The position numbers and the translations under genes were made by a program. 54,799 nt of DNA, taken from NCBI GenBank assembly GCA_947427205.1, contig CANEHB010000011.1, positions 1 to 54,799 of the forward strand, in the 5' to 3' direction. Position 1 is the stretch's first letter, and the number at the start of each line of letters is the position of its first letter. Source of the stretch: an uncultured Clostridium sp. GTDB lineage: Bacteria > Bacillota > Clostridia > TANB77 > CAG-508. Shown piece by piece: positions 43,015 through 53,275 of the stretch. Below the pieces are notes generated by a model, which searched no databases, was not told where the DNA came from, and was given only the letters and a program-made list of their open reading frames with translations.

Positions 43015-44962
43015 AATTCATTCAGAATATGAGCCAACTGGTGATCAACCACAGGCAATAGATTACTTAGTAAATGGAATAAATGAAGGCAAGAAATTCC
43101 AGACGCTTCTAGGGGTTACAGGTTCAGGAAAAACTTTCACAATGGCAAATATAATTGAAAAAACACAAAGACCAACACTTGTTTTAGCACATAATAAAAC
43201 TTTGGCTGGACAACTTTACTCGGAATTCAAAGAGTTCTTCCCTGAGAATCGAGTAGAGTATTTTGTTTCTTATTATGATTATTACCAACCAGAAGCATAT
43301 ATAGCCTCTTCAGACACATATATAGAAAAAGATGCATCAATAAATGATGAAATAGACAAATTACGTCATTCAGCAACAGCATCACTTTTTGAAACAAGGG
43401 ATGTAATAGTAGTAGCATCTGTATCTTGTATATATGGTTTAGGAGATCCTATTGACTATGAAAACATGATAGTATCATTACGTCCCAGAATGGAAATAGA
43501 CAGAAATAAAGTAATGAAAAAACTAATAAATATGCAATATACAAGAAATGAAATGGATTTTAAAAGAGGAACTTTTAGGGCTAAAGGTGATATTTTGGAA
43601 ATTTTTCCTTCAAATCAAGAAGAAACTGCAATAAGAGTTGAATTTTGGGGAGAAGAAATTGATAAAATATCTGAAATAAATCCGTTAACAGGAAAGGCAA
43701 CTGCAACAAGAGAACATGTTATGGTATATCCAAATTCTCACTATGTAACAAGCAAAGAAAAACTTGAAAAAGCAATAGAAACAATAGATAAAGAGATGGA
43801 AGAAAGAGTGGAATACTTTAAACAAAACAAAAAATTAATAGAGGCGCAACGTATTGAAGAAAGAACTAACTTTGATATAGAAATGTTAAAAGAAACAGGA
43901 TTTTGCCAAGGAATCGAAAATTATTCAAGACATATAAGTGGCAGGGAAGCTGGTAGTCCACCATACACATTATTTGATTATTTTCCTGATGATTTTTTAT
44001 TATTAATAGATGAATCACACGCAACAATTCCTCAAGTAAGAGCAATGTATAATGGTGATAGAGCAAGAAAAGAATCTTTAGTAAATTATGGATTTAGACT
44101 TCCATCTGCTTTTGATAATAGACCATTAAAGTTTGAAGAATTTGAAGAAAGAGTAAATCAATGTGTTTTTGTTAGTGCAACACCAGCAGATTATGAAAGA
44201 GAACATAGCAAAAAAAATGTTGTAGAACAGATTATTCGTCCAACAGGATTATTAGATCCCAAAATAGAAGTAAAACCTACTGAAAATCAAATAGATGATT
44301 TAATGGATCAAATAGATATGCAAGTAAAAAAAGGGGATAGGGTATTAGTAACAACTCTTACTAAAAAAATGGCCGAAGACTTAACAGCATATTTAAGAAA
44401 TGCAGGAATTAAGGTTCGCTATATGCATTCTGAAATAAAAGCTTTAGAGAGAATGGAAATAATCAGAGATTTACGTATAGGAGAATTTGATGTATTAGTT
44501 GGAATAAATCTTTTAAGAGAAGGTTTAGATATCCCTGAAGTTTCTTTAGTTGCAATTTTAGATGCAGATAAAGAAGGATTTTTACGTTCTGAACGTTCAT
44601 TAATACAAACAATTGGTCGTGCTGCCAGAAATACAGAAGGACGAGTAATTATGTATGCAGATGAACTTACAGAATCTATGGAAAAAGCTATAACTGAAAC
44701 AAATAGAAGAAGGTCTATTCAAGAAAACTATAATGAAGCTCATGGAATAACACCACAAACAATTAAAAAGTCAGTTAGAGATGTTATAAAAGCAACTATA
44801 GTTGAAGATATACAAAGCAAATATAATATTGATAAAGATGAAAGTATTGAAGATATCATATCTAAACTTACAGATGAGATGCTTAAATATGCTAAAAATA
44901 TGGAATTTGAAAAAGCGGCTGAATTACGAGATAAAATAAAAGAACTAGAAAATATGAGTTAA
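43007..44962 (+). CDS. uvrB: excinuclease ABC subunit B
   Basis: 651 residues, full length. Nucleotide excision repair damage-loading helicase. Walker A GVTGSGKT (about 36-43), the beta-hairpin [11 protein letters not shown] (about 90-100), [12 protein letters not shown]alker B, helicase motifs [26 protein letters not shown], here read in part as [14 protein letters not shown] and IGRAARN, and a C-terminal UVR motif (about 612-647) for UvrC/UvrA contact. GGAG precedes ATG 43007 by five bases. uvrA is 4.3 kb downstream instead of adjacent; the kinase cassette and purC separate the two. Confidence 0.97.
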   Translation: MFKIHSEYEPTGDQPQAIDYLVNGINEGKKFQTLLGVTGSGKTFTMANIIEKTQRPTLVLAHNKTLAGQLYSEFKEFFPENRVEYFVSYYDYYQPEAYIASSDTYIEKDASINDEIDKLRHSATASLFETRDVIVVASVSCIYGLGDPIDYENMIVSLRPRMEIDRNKVMKKLINMQYTRNEMDFKRGTFRAKGDILEIFPSNQEETAIRVEFWGEEIDKISEINPLTGKATATREHVMVYPNSHYVTSKEKLEKAIETIDKEMEERVEYFKQNKKLIEAQRIEERTNFDIEMLKETGFCQGIENYSRHISGREAGSPPYTLFDYFPDDFLLLIDESHATIPQVRAMYNGDRARKESLVNYGFRLPSAFDNRPLKFEEFEERVNQCVFVSATPADYEREHSKKNVVEQIIRPTGLLDPKIEVKPTENQIDDLMDQIDMQVKKGDRVLVTTLTKKMAEDLTAYLRNAGIKVRYMHSEIKALERMEIIRDLRIGEFDVLVGINLLREGLDIPEVSLVAILDADKEGFLRSERSLIQTIGRAARNTEGRVIMYADELTESMEKAITETNRRRSIQENYNEAHGITPQTIKKSVRDVIKATIVEDIQSKYNIDKDESIEDIISKLTDEMLKYAKNMEFEKAAELRDKIKELENMS

Positions 44963-44990
44963 TTTACAATAATATAAATATTATAAATTT

Positions 44991-45037
44991 AAAATCAAGT
45001 AAAAATGTTAGTATTTAGCACTTTTCTTGATTTTTTT
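44991..45037 (+). terminator. terminator after uvrB
   Basis: AAAATCAAG (44991-44999) pairs with CTTGATTTT (45026-45034) with a partly paired loop, then T. It overlaps the promoter of the next gene. Confidence 0.6.
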
Positions 45038-45055
45038 AAAAAAGTATGTTAAAAT
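45027..45055 (+). promoter_or_regulatory. promoter of the HipA-like kinase cassette
   Basis: TTGATT (45027-45032), 17 bp, TAAAAT (45050-45055). The cassette thus has its own promoter independent of uvrB. Confidence 0.65.
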
Positions 45056-45100
45056 AATAAAGTAGTTTTTAATTTTACGTAAACTATTTAGGAGAAATAT

Positions 45101-46219
45101 ATGTCTGAAAAAGTAAAAAGTTTAAAAGAAGTAAGTGAAGAAATCGGAGAGAAAATCGGTGAGTTTAAGCAATTTAATGCTGACAACGGTTTCTTTAAAA
45201 TGAGCTTAAGAGGAGAAAAAGATATCAAATTATACGAATCTAAAATTAGAGCAAATCTATCTTTTAAAGGAACAAAACAACCAATTTCTTTTGGATATTT
45301 TAAATCAAAGACTGGATATAATAAAAAATATAAAAATACAAAAGAATATGCAAATCATTATGGAGAATATATAGCTTATATTATACTAAAACAACTTGGA
45401 AAAAAAGCTTGTAAAGTTGATATAGGAGAACTTGAAATAAAAAATCCATACAATTCAAAACCTATACAAGTTGAAGGTATATTAAGTCATTTTCAATTAA
45501 CTCAAGAAGAAATATTTCAACCAATCAGTGTAATTATAGAGCAATATAAAGAGGTACATCCTAAAAAATATCGAGATATGACTTCAAGAGGAAATACTCA
45601 TAGTGATAAAAATTATACAAACGTTGAATTAATATTGAATGCAATTGAAGAAGCCTTTAGGAAGAATGGACAAGAACATAAAATTTCAGAGGCAAGAAAA
45701 AAATTTTTTGATATGTGCATTTTTGATATAAAGTTTGCTAATAGAGATAGACATGATGAGAATTTTGGATTGAAAATTAATCAGGTAACCAACGAAATTG
45801 ATTTCTATCATTTATTTGATAATGAGCAAATTCTAGGGTTTCAAGAGAATAGACCTGATATTGTAAAATATTTAGATTTATCAGATTCTACTCAATATAA
45901 AAAATTTAAAGATAGAGAATTAACTTCTTGTATAGGAATACCAGAAAATATACAAAGAATTAACTCACAAGAATTTCTTATGTATTTATTAGAGCATTAC
46001 CCAGAAGAAACTATAGATTCTTTAAAAGATATAAGCAGATACAAATTAGAAGATTTAAAGGAATTAATGAGTTTTTGCTCTAGATTATCCAAAGAGCATA
46101 AGGATTTTGCAGAAAAAATATTTATTGATAGGGAACAAGAAGTTGCAGTAACAATAAAAGCTTTTAGAGAAAAACAAAGTTCTAGAATAAAACATAGTCC
46201 AGATGAGGAAGTGAAGTAA
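45101..46219 (+). CDS. HipA-like serine/threonine kinase 1
   Basis: 372 residues. Catalytic loop ANRDRHDENFG (about 212-222) and metal-binding HLFDNEQ (about 236-242) match the HipA/CtkA-type kinase fold (D-R-H-x2-N and D-N). An N-terminal part has KTGYN and EYANHYGEYIAYIIL, the latter shared with the second kinase. It lacks the HipA N-terminal subdomain, which may be supplied by the next protein. HipA-type kinases phosphorylate tRNA synthetases or other translation factors in toxin-antitoxin systems; the target is unknown here. GGAG precedes ATG 45101. Next gene starts 2 bases after the stop. Confidence 0.78.
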   Translation: MSEKVKSLKEVSEEIGEKIGEFKQFNADNGFFKMSLRGEKDIKLYESKIRANLSFKGTKQPISFGYFKSKTGYNKKYKNTKEYANHYGEYIAYIILKQLGKKACKVDIGELEIKNPYNSKPIQVEGILSHFQLTQEEIFQPISVIIEQYKEVHPKKYRDMTSRGNTHSDKNYTNVELILNAIEEAFRKNGQEHKISEARKKFFDMCIFDIKFANRDRHDENFGLKINQVTNEIDFYHLFDNEQILGFQENRPDIVKYLDLSDSTQYKKFKDRELTSCIGIPENIQRINSQEFLMYLLEHYPEETIDSLKDISRYKLEDLKELMSFCSRLSKEHKDFAEKIFIDREQEVAVTIKAFREKQSSRIKHSPDEEVK

Positions 46220-46221
46220 TC

Positions 46222-46587
46222 ATGGAGTATTTATATTTAAAATGGATAGATTATAAAACTAATAAAAAGTATTTAATAGGAGCTTTATTTAAAGAAAATG
46301 GAAAATATTATTTCAAATTAAGTAAACTTCATATAGAGAAAGCATTAGAAGAAAAAGCAATTTCTAAAGCAATTCTTCCATTTTCAGATTATGATAAAAT
46401 ATATGAAAGTGATGAATTATTTGCAATTTTTAAAATAAGATTACCTAAAATTGAACAGTATACTAATGAAGAATTAGATGATTTATTAAAAGATTTAAAC
46501 ATGGAAAAATATGATGAATTTGAATATTTAAAGAAAACTAAAGGAATATTAATGACGGATAAATTTATAGTAGAAGAGGAGAAATAG
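46222..46587 (+). CDS. HipS-like small protein (HipA N-subdomain-like)
   Basis: 121 residues. The sequence YLIGALFKENGKYYFKLS, a middle ILPFSDYDKIYESDELFAIF and IRLPKI resemble the N-terminal subdomain of HipA (G-x-L ... y-x-F ... pl-f ... F-x-x-x-LP), which in HipBST systems is a separate protein, HipS. Assignment rests on pattern alone. It fits tightly between the two kinases (2-base gaps on both sides), which supports a shared complex. No DNA-binding motif is seen, so it is not a HipB. Confidence 0.55.
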   Translation: MEYLYLKWIDYKTNKKYLIGALFKENGKYYFKLSKLHIEKALEEKAISKAILPFSDYDKIYESDELFAIFKIRLPKIEQYTNEELDDLLKDLNMEKYDEFEYLKKTKGILMTDKFIVEEEK

Positions 46588-46589
46588 GA

Positions 46590-47660
46590 ATGTTTAGTTT
46601 TACAAATATTGATAGATATATACCAGAAAGATTTGAAAGAATGGGTATGCTAAAAGGAAAAAGGTGGTATCATGACTTATCTAAAAACAAACGAGGATTA
46701 TTTAAACCCAAAAGATTTGAGCATGGTAATAGAAAAGTTTTTTGTGCAAATCATTATGGAGAATTTTTAGGATATGTTTTAGCATTAGAATCAGATGTTC
46801 CAGCTTGTGAAGTAAATCTTGCACATTTATCAAAATACTATCCTAATATTCATAAAGAAAGAAATGGTGGGACTCCTATTGAAAAGGATGGATGTATTAC
46901 TTATAAAACTTTAGAAGATAGTGAAAATTTAGATCATGGAAAAAGTGTAATAGAATCTTTTATAATGGAAAATCCAGATTTATATCATAAACTAACAGAA
47001 AATGAATCAAGAAGAGTTTATGAAAGTGATAATATTGAAATAGTTTTAGCTGCAATAGAAGCAAGAATAAGAAAGTTTTATAAGTTGAATTCTGATACAA
47101 TAGATTGTTCACAAGAACATATTGAAGAAAAAATAAAATCTTCTAAATTTGATGCAATTAGAATGATGGTGTATGATTGTTTATATGGTAATAATGACAG
47201 ACATGATGAAAATTGGGCAATGAAAGTTGGAGATGATATAGGAATGTATCCATTATATGACAACGAAAGAGTTTTGGGACTTTATGAAAATCAAAATTTT
47301 ATTGAAAATGCTGTAAAAAGTGCAGATATAGAAGAAATATCAGAAAAACAATTATTTTCAAGAATGAGAGTTCCTGGAGAGAAAAAAGAATATTCAAGTT
47401 ATAAAGATGTATTGCAATATTTAATAGAAAAATATCCAAAAGAAACAATATTAGCATTACAAAAACCATTAGCTATAAACACACCTAAAAGAATAAATAG
47501 CTATTTAAAAAACTGTGAAAGATTACCTCAATGTTATGTTGATTTTGGAACAACAATGTATAAATTAAGATATAATTTTGCTAAAGAGCTTTATATGAAT
47601 AAAAATCTTGAAGGTATTGTACATAAAAATGATAGTGTATTTTCAGAAGATGGAAGATAA
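46590..47660 (+). CDS. HipA-like serine/threonine kinase 2
   Basis: 356 residues. Catalytic YGNNDRHDENWAM (about 200-211) and PLYDNERVLG (about 220-229) parallel the first kinase, as does ANHYGEFLGYVLAL (about 51-64). Overall identity to kinase 1 looks low outside these motifs, so the pair is old rather than a fresh duplicate. The N-terminal KPKRFEHGNRK is Lys-rich and could include the ATP-anchoring Lys. The ribosome site GAGGAGAAATAGG overlaps the end of the HipS-like gene. The gene ends before a bidirectional terminator shared with purC. Confidence 0.78.
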   Translation: MFSFTNIDRYIPERFERMGMLKGKRWYHDLSKNKRGLFKPKRFEHGNRKVFCANHYGEFLGYVLALESDVPACEVNLAHLSKYYPNIHKERNGGTPIEKDGCITYKTLEDSENLDHGKSVIESFIMENPDLYHKLTENESRRVYESDNIEIVLAAIEARIRKFYKLNSDTIDCSQEHIEEKIKSSKFDAIRMMVYDCLYGNNDRHDENWAMKVGDDIGMYPLYDNERVLGLYENQNFIENAVKSADIEEISEKQLFSRMRVPGEKKEYSSYKDVLQYLIEKYPKETILALQKPLAINTPKRINSYLKNCERLPQCYVDFGTTMYKLRYNFAKELYMNKNLEGIVHKNDSVFSEDGR

Positions 47661-47710
47661 AAAATAAATATATAGATTTAGTCCTATTTTTATAACAAAT
47701 TTTATAATAT

Positions 47711-47752
47711 GAAAAGTGATCGGCAAAAAACTAGCCGACCACTTTTCTTTTT
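47711..47752. terminator. bidirectional terminator between kinase cassette and purC
   Basis: GAAAAGTGATCGGC (47711-47724) pairs with GCCGACCACTTTTC (47734-47747; one G-T). T-rich on one side and A-rich on the other suits the convergent genes. Confidence 0.8.
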
Positions 47753-47815
47753 GGATTCATAAACTAATAAATCTCCTCCTGTGTATACAAATTATGTTCT
47801 CCGTAACCCTGTGAT

Positions 47816-48838
47816 TTAGATAGCCATAAGCTCCTTTTCAGCTCTGCTCCATTGCCATGCGATATCAGTGCTTAATTTCACAACGGATTCATCAAAGAGC
47901 CTCTGGTATATGTCTGCATAGATCTCTGACACAGTGTTCCTTATAGATTCACACACAATCGGAGGTGTTGATTCGCCGTCCCATTTTAGCTCTGTGTAAA
48001 CGTGCCTCCGCAAAAATTGCTTATCCATGCTTTGCTGTGCTTTGCCTACATCATAAGTTGACTCATCCCAATATCTACTGCTGTCTGGCGTGAAGCACTC
48101 ATCAATAAGGACAATATGCCAATCACCATTATCCTTCAAAATACCGAACTCAAGTTTTGTATCGGCAAGGATAATCCCCTTTTTGATCACACGTTCATGC
48201 ACAGCACGGTAAGCTTTAAGGGATACATTTCTGATATCATCAGCGATTGTATATGCCAATACATTTATATCAGTTCCTTCTTCAAGTTCAAAATGCTTCG
48301 GCAGAAAATTTTTGATGATTTCAACACTTGTATCAAAATCAATGTTTTCGTCATGTTCACCTGCACCAGCTTTTGTTGAAGGGGTGTAGATTGGAGAGGG
48401 GAGAATCTGCGATTCTTTCAGTCCCTCAGGGAGTTTATTCCCGTACAACATTCCTGTTTTCTTGTAAGGATCCCAACTCTTAGATTCGGGAATGTAATAG
48501 CCTCGAACTATACATTCAATCGGGATAGGAATGCATTTTTTGGCTGCCACTACACAGCCTGCCCATTCAGGATCTACGCCATAGGAAAGAAGAGTCTTGG
48601 CATCATATGTCATAATGTGATTACGCACAATCTCTTCCTGCTCAAGAAATTCCATCCATTTCAGACTCATTTCGTTCAAAATGAGACCTTTATAGAGAAT
48701 TTCTCCGGGGAAAACCCGATCTCCTACAGAGAAGCGGTTGGTCCGATGAAAAAACATCAAATCCTTAAAATCCGGATTCTGATAGATATCACAGACTTTA
48801 CCTTGGTTGATAAGTTGCATTTTACTACTCATTTTCAT
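47816..48838 (-). CDS. purC: phosphoribosylaminoimidazole-succinocarboxamide synthase, long form
   Basis: 340 residues, longer than the common bacterial form of about 240. SAICAR synthase of purine synthesis. Visible runs: GKVCDIYQNPD (nucleotide-binding GK-x-x-x-x-Y), FHRTNRFSVGDRVFPGE, IPIECIVRGYY (typical I-E-C-I-V-R-G-Y), STKAGAGEHDENI (with E-H-D) and LADTKLEFGI. The base composition is unlike that of its neighbours: 43% G+C in the 60 bases I counted at 47821-47880 against 23% in 47581-47640, and richer codons throughout. No other pur gene is near. These point to acquisition by transfer. GAGGTG precedes the ATG pair near 48838. Confidence 0.92.
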   Translation of the reverse strand: MKMSSKMQLINQGKVCDIYQNPDFKDLMFFHRTNRFSVGDRVFPGEILYKGLILNEMSLKWMEFLEQEEIVRNHIMTYDAKTLLSYGVDPEWAGCVVAAKKCIPIPIECIVRGYYIPESKSWDPYKKTGMLYGNKLPEGLKESQILPSPIYTPSTKAGAGEHDENIDFDTSVEIIKNFLPKHFELEEGTDINVLAYTIADDIRNVSLKAYRAVHERVIKKGIILADTKLEFGILKDNGDWHIVLIDECFTPDSSRYWDESTYDVGKAQQSMDKQFLRRHVYTELKWDGESTPPIVCESIRNTVSEIYADIYQRLFDESVVKLSTDIAWQWSRAEKELMAI

Positions 48839-49224
48839 AAAATCACCTCTCTACTATGAATTCTACCTTGTTACTAGTTAATCCAAAACTTTTTAACATT
48901 CATTAATTAATGCTTTGCTAAAATGCTATAAAGCTTTGAACAGAAAAATTATAGCACATTTTTGACAAAAAGTAAAGCAAGTGCAAATACTTGTTTTTAT
49001 TAGATTTAATTAATAAAAAGAAATACATAAAAATGATAACTATTTTATGAAATAATTTTAAATAATAAACAAATTTAGAAATTATAAAAAAATCTAAAAT
49101 TAAAAAAAATAAATAAATTGTATATACAAACTTTTGTTTTTATGTTATAATATAAAGGCTTTATGAAAAGACATATATATTTTGATATATAATATAATAT
49201 ATTTTAAATTAATGAGGGGTAGGA
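48839..49224. other. divergent intergenic region between purC and uvrA
   Basis: 386 bases. Minus strand: TATAAT preceded by TGC (48953-48948) is a likely purC -10. Plus strand: TATAAT at 49146-49151 probably serves uvrA. No purine-riboswitch core or small gene seen. The part from about 48960 onward returns to the very A+T-rich background. Confidence 0.55.
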
Positions 49225-52050
49225 ATGAACGATAAAATAATTATAAAAGGTGCAAAAGAACACAATTTAAAAAATATTAGTTTAGATATACCAAAAAATA
49301 AATTGGTAGTTGTAACAGGACTTTCAGGCTCTGGGAAATCTTCACTTGCTTTTGATACAATATATGCTGAAGGTCAAAGAAGATATGTTGAAAGTTTATC
49401 TTCATATGCAAGACAATTTTTAGGATTAATGGAAAAACCAGATGTTGAAAGCATAGAAGGGCTTTCTCCAGCAATTTCAATAGATCAAAAAACTACATCA
49501 AAAAATCCTCGTTCAACAGTTGGAACCGTTACAGAAATATATGATTTTTTACGTTTATTATATGCAAGAATTGGAGTACCATATTGTCCTAAATGTGGTA
49601 AAAAAATAGAAAAACAAACAGTTGATCAAATAGTTGATACTGTATTTGAATTGGAAGAAGGTACAAAAATTCAAATTTTAAGTCCAATAGTTAGAGGTAA
49701 AAAAGGAGAGTTTACGAAACTATTAGAAAGTAAACAAAAAGAAGGATTTGTAAGAGTAAAAGTTGATGGAGAAGTTTATGAACTTACAGATGACATTGAT
49801 TTAGATAGAAATAAAAAACACAATATAGATATTATTGTAGATAGATTAGTAGTAAAAGAAGAAATTAGAAATAGATTAGCAGAATCTATAGAAACAGCTA
49901 TGAATCATTCAAATAGTTTAGTAAAAATTGATATACCAGGAAAAGGCGAAAAGCTATTTAGTGGAAATTATGCTTGTCCAGATTGTAATATCAGCTTCGA
50001 AGAATTAACACCAAGAATGTTTTCATTTAATAATCCATTTGGAGCGTGTCCAGAGTGTACAGGTATAGGATATCTTATGAAAATGGATGAAGACTTAATA
50101 ATTCCAGATAAAAGTAAAACTTTATATGATGGAGTTAAAGCTTTTGGTTCTAGTACATTGAAAAAAGGAGATACAATGGCTAGAATGTATTTTGAAAGTA
50201 TTGGAAAACACTATGGCATAGATATACAAAATAAGCCAATAAAAAAATTACCTAGAGAGTTCTTAGAAAAAATACTATATGGTACAGGTGACGAAGAGAT
50301 TGATTTTGAATATTCTTCTTCAGCAGGAGTAAGAAAATTTACACAAGCTTTTGAAGGTGTTTTACCAACACTTGATAGAAGATATAGAGAAACTAAATCA
50401 CAAGGAATGATAGCGTTTTATGAAATGTATATGAGTAATAGTCCATGTTATTCATGTAATGGATCAAGATTAAAAAAAGAAGTTTTAGCAGTAAGAGTAG
50501 GAGATAAAAACATTAGTGAGATTACAGACTTACCTATTAATAAATTAAAAGATTATCTAAATTCATTAGAATTAAATAAAAAAGATAGAATGATAGCAGA
50601 TGTAATTTTAAAAGAATTAAATGCTAGACTTCAATTTTTAATGGATGTTGGGCTTGAATATTTAACATTATCAAGAAGTGCAGGAACTTTATCAGGAGGA
50701 GAAGCACAACGTATTAGATTAGCAACACAAATTGGTTCAGGTCTTTCAGGGGTATTATATATATTAGATGAACCAAGTATAGGACTACATCAAAGAGATA
50801 ATGATAAACTTCTAGCAACACTAAAAAAATTAAGAGATTTAGGAAATACATTAGTGGTTGTTGAACATGATGAAGATACTATGTATGCAGCAGATCAAAT
50901 TATAGATATAGGACCAGGCGCTGGTGTTCATGGTGGTAATGTTATAGCACAAGGAACAGCAGAAGAAATAAAAAAAGTTGAGGGTTCTATAACTGGAAAA
51001 TATCTAAGTGGAAGAGAAAAAATTAAAGTTCCTAAAAAAAGAAGAAAATCTAATGGTAAATCTATAGAGATAGTAAAAGCTTGTGAAAATAACTTAAAAG
51101 ATGTAACTGTAAAAATCCCACTAGGAGTATTTAACTGTGTTACAGGTGTATCTGGTTCTGGAAAATCTAGCTTGGTAAATGAAGTATTATATAAATATCT
51201 AGCTAAAGAAATAAATAGAGCTACAGAAAAACCTGGTAAATGTGAGAAAATTAAAGGAATAGAAAATATAGATAAAATAATTAATATAGATCAATCACCA
51301 ATAGGAAGAACTCCACGTTCAAATCCAGCAACATATACAGGAGTATTTGATATTATTCGTGATATTTTTGCAGGAACTAATGAAGCTAAAATGAGAGGAT
51401 ATCAAAAAGGAAGATTTAGTTTTAATGTTGAAGGTGGTAGATGTGAAGCTTGTCAAGGAGATGGAGTTCTAAAAATAGAAATGAACTTTTTACCAGATAT
51501 ATATGTTCCTTGTGAAATATGTAAAGGAAAAAGATATAATAGAGAAACATTAGAAGTAAAGTATAAAGGAAAGAGCATATCAGACGTGCTTGATATGACA
51601 GTAGAAGAAGCAGTAGAATTTTTTAAGAATATACCTCGTATTAAACAAAAAATACAAACATTGTTGGATGTTGGACTAGGGTATATAAAACTTGGACAAC
51701 CTTCAACTACTTTATCAGGAGGAGAAGCACAGAGAGTAAAACTTGCAACAGAACTTTCAAAAAGAGCAACTGGAAAGACTTTATATATATTAGATGAGCC
51801 TACAACAGGTCTTCATATAGCCGATGTCCATAGACTAGTAGATATACTTCAAAGATTAGTAGATACAGGAAATACAATTTTAGTAATAGAACATAATTTA
51901 GATTTAATAAAAACAGCAGATCACATAATAGATTTAGGACAAGAAGGTGGAGATAATGGAGGAGAAGTAATAGCAGTAGGAACTCCAGAGCAGATTTGTA
52001 AAAATGAAAGATCTTATACAGGAAAATTTTTGAAAAAATATTTAGATTAG
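49225..52050 (+). CDS. uvrA: excinuclease ABC subunit A
   Basis: 941 residues, full length. Damage-recognition ATPase of nucleotide excision repair. First Walker [10 protein letters not shown] (32-40), second GVSGSGKSS (about 641-649), two LSGGEAQR signatures, and DEPS/DEPT Walker B motifs. Zinc sites are visible at CPKC (about 119), CPDC...CPEC (about 252-278) and the second-domain CEAC...CEIC (about 739-766). GGGGTAGGA precedes ATG 49225. Separated from uvrB by an inserted 4.2-kb stretch; a strong terminator follows. Confidence 0.97.
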   Translation: MNDKIIIKGAKEHNLKNISLDIPKNKLVVVTGLSGSGKSSLAFDTIYAEGQRRYVESLSSYARQFLGLMEKPDVESIEGLSPAISIDQKTTSKNPRSTVGTVTEIYDFLRLLYARIGVPYCPKCGKKIEKQTVDQIVDTVFELEEGTKIQILSPIVRGKKGEFTKLLESKQKEGFVRVKVDGEVYELTDDIDLDRNKKHNIDIIVDRLVVKEEIRNRLAESIETAMNHSNSLVKIDIPGKGEKLFSGNYACPDCNISFEELTPRMFSFNNPFGACPECTGIGYLMKMDEDLIIPDKSKTLYDGVKAFGSSTLKKGDTMARMYFESIGKHYGIDIQNKPIKKLPREFLEKILYGTGDEEIDFEYSSSAGVRKFTQAFEGVLPTLDRRYRETKSQGMIAFYEMYMSNSPCYSCNGSRLKKEVLAVRVGDKNISEITDLPINKLKDYLNSLELNKKDRMIADVILKELNARLQFLMDVGLEYLTLSRSAGTLSGGEAQRIRLATQIGSGLSGVLYILDEPSIGLHQRDNDKLLATLKKLRDLGNTLVVVEHDEDTMYAADQIIDIGPGAGVHGGNVIAQGTAEEIKKVEGSITGKYLSGREKIKVPKKRRKSNGKSIEIVKACENNLKDVTVKIPLGVFNCVTGVSGSGKSSLVNEVLYKYLAKEINRATEKPGKCEKIKGIENIDKIINIDQSPIGRTPRSNPATYTGVFDIIRDIFAGTNEAKMRGYQKGRFSFNVEGGRCEACQGDGVLKIEMNFLPDIYVPCEICKGKRYNRETLEVKYKGKSISDVLDMTVEEAVEFFKNIPRIKQKIQTLLDVGLGYIKLGQPSTTLSGGEAQRVKLATELSKRATGKTLYILDEPTTGLHIADVHRLVDILQRLVDTGNTILVIEHNLDLIKTADHIIDLGQEGGDNGGEVIAVGTPEQICKNERSYTGKFLKKYLD

Positions 52051-52068
52051 TTTTGTAAATAGATTAAT

Positions 52069-52112
52069 ATAAAAATGACGTTAAGAAATAATTGCTTAAC
52101 GTCATTTTTATT
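52069..52112 (+). terminator. intrinsic terminator after uvrA
   Basis: ATAAAAATGACGTTAAG pairs perfectly with CTTAACGTCATTTTTAT. Confidence 0.92.
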
Positions 52113-52138
52113 TAGGTATTTTGTTAAGTTTATTATAT

Positions 52139-52178
52139 AAAAAAAGAGAATATCCTATAAAAGAACACTCTCTTTTTT
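52139..52178. terminator. second hairpin, probable terminator for the minus-strand small gene
   Basis: AAAAAGAGA pairs with TCTCTTTTT across a 20-base loop. A- and T-rich flanks allow it to work on either strand; on the minus strand it would stop transcription from 52366. Confidence 0.55.
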
Positions 52179-52303
52179 CTTAAAAAGTATCTATTTAAAC
52201 AATACAATATCAAATTTTACTTAAAATAAGTATAATAAGATTAAATATGTTTGAAAAATTCAAAAATATTATTTGTAAAGCTTAAAAAGTCACTATTTAA
52301 AAA

Positions 52304-52366
52304 CTAATTTTTTGATGTTGTGTCATCACCATTGTTTGAATTTTTTGATTTATTTTTCTTTGACAT
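52304..52366 (-). CDS. tiny hydrophilic protein, possible small spore protein
   Basis: 20 residues (MSKKNKSKNSNNGDDTTSKN) from ATG 52366. Very strong ribosome site AAAGGAGGTG ten bases upstream. Composition is Lys/Asn/Ser with no hydrophobic residues, similar in style to tiny acid-soluble spore proteins. A sigma-G-like pair TGTATA, 17 bases, AATACTA lies upstream on the same strand (52426-52397). Function unknown; the ribosome site is the main evidence. Confidence 0.5.
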   Translation of the reverse strand: MSKKNKSKNSNNGDDTTSKN

Positions 52367-52568
52367 CTTAAGAAAGCACCTCCTTTTGATTAAAAATAGT
52401 ATTTGTCAAAATTTTGAAAATATACATATTATTTTATTAATAATGATTAAATTTTTAAATTTAAAATTTATTACTAATATAAAATAAATTTATGGAATTA
52501 TTGAAGAAAAGTACTTTATCTGATATAATGGCAAATATAAATAGCATAAATTTGAAAGGATTATACAA

Positions 52569-53267
52569 ATGGCAAATCTAGTAATAGGAATTGAAGGATT
52601 AGTAGGTGCTGGAAAAACAAGTATATGCAGAGAACTAAAAAATATAATTCCAGACACAATTTTATTTAATGGTGGAAATTTATATAGAGCAGTAGTTTAT
52701 GCAATGATGCAAAATGGTAGAGAGCTTGAAGAATTAAAAAACAAAGGAAAAAGTCTTGATATAAAAGAAATGATGGATTTATTCAAAATTGAATTAAAAA
52801 TTGAAAATAATGAAACAATAGTATATATAGATGGAATAAAAGTTGATGAAGATTCTATTCAATCAAAAGAAGCTTCACTGGCAGTTTCAACTGTTGGTGG
52901 AAGTGCAGATAATAAAGCATTATTTGAGTTTTCTAAAAATTTAATAAATTCGTATAAAGAAAAATTTAATATAATAGTTTCAGGAAGAAGTTTAATGAAA
53001 ATATATCCAGAATGCAATTATCATTTTTTTATTACAGCAAGTTTAGATGAAAGAGTTAGAAGAAAACTTATTCAATATAATGAAAAAGAATCACCAAAAG
53101 ATATAAGAGATAATATTGTAAAAAGAGATATTCTTCAAGAAAAAGCAGGATTTTATGAATACAGTCCAATTACTATAGAAATAGATGTAACAGATTGTAA
53201 ATCAGTAGAAGAATCTACAAAAAAGGTATTAAGCAAAATTAAGTTGCCAGAGATGGCAAAAATATAG
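52569..53267 (+). CDS. cytidylate-kinase-like P-loop kinase
   Basis: 232 residues. P-loop GIEGLVGAGKTS (about 7-18), then a GNLYRAVVYAMM run like the CMP kinase acceptor region, a small inserted domain (about 60-90), LAVSTVGGSADN and IIVSGRSLMKIYPE (about 130-145), and a lid-like RDILQEKAGF. It has the layout of (d)CMP kinase, but the acceptor wording (GNLYR where GxxYR is usual) and low similarity prevent calling it cmk. GGATTATACAA lies before ATG 52569. murD follows after 8 bases, so a cell-wall or nucleotide role in the same transcript is likely. Confidence 0.78.
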   Translation: MANLVIGIEGLVGAGKTSICRELKNIIPDTILFNGGNLYRAVVYAMMQNGRELEELKNKGKSLDIKEMMDLFKIELKIENNETIVYIDGIKVDEDSIQSKEASLAVSTVGGSADNKALFEFSKNLINSYKEKFNIIVSGRSLMKIYPECNYHFFITASLDERVRRKLIQYNEKESPKDIRDNIVKRDILQEKAGFYEYSPITIEIDVTDCKSVEESTKKVLSKIKLPEMAKI

Positions 53268-53275
53268 GAGGTAAG

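Larger units (their letters stand above)
52051..52568. other. intergenic region between uvrA and the CMP-kinase-like gene
   Basis: 518 A+T-rich bases. Contains the two hairpins at 52069 and 52139 and the minus-strand small gene at 52304-52366. TATAAT-like sequence near 52522 (GATATAATGG) may be the -10 of the next gene. Nothing else was recognised. Confidence 0.6.

Noticed and set aside
44990..47760. HipB-type antitoxin gene in the kinase cassette
   Set aside because: None of the three proteins has a helix-turn-helix, and no small HTH frame lies on either strand nearby.
48839..49000. Purine riboswitch ahead of purC
   Set aside because: No three-way junction with the conserved loop sequences was found on the minus strand.
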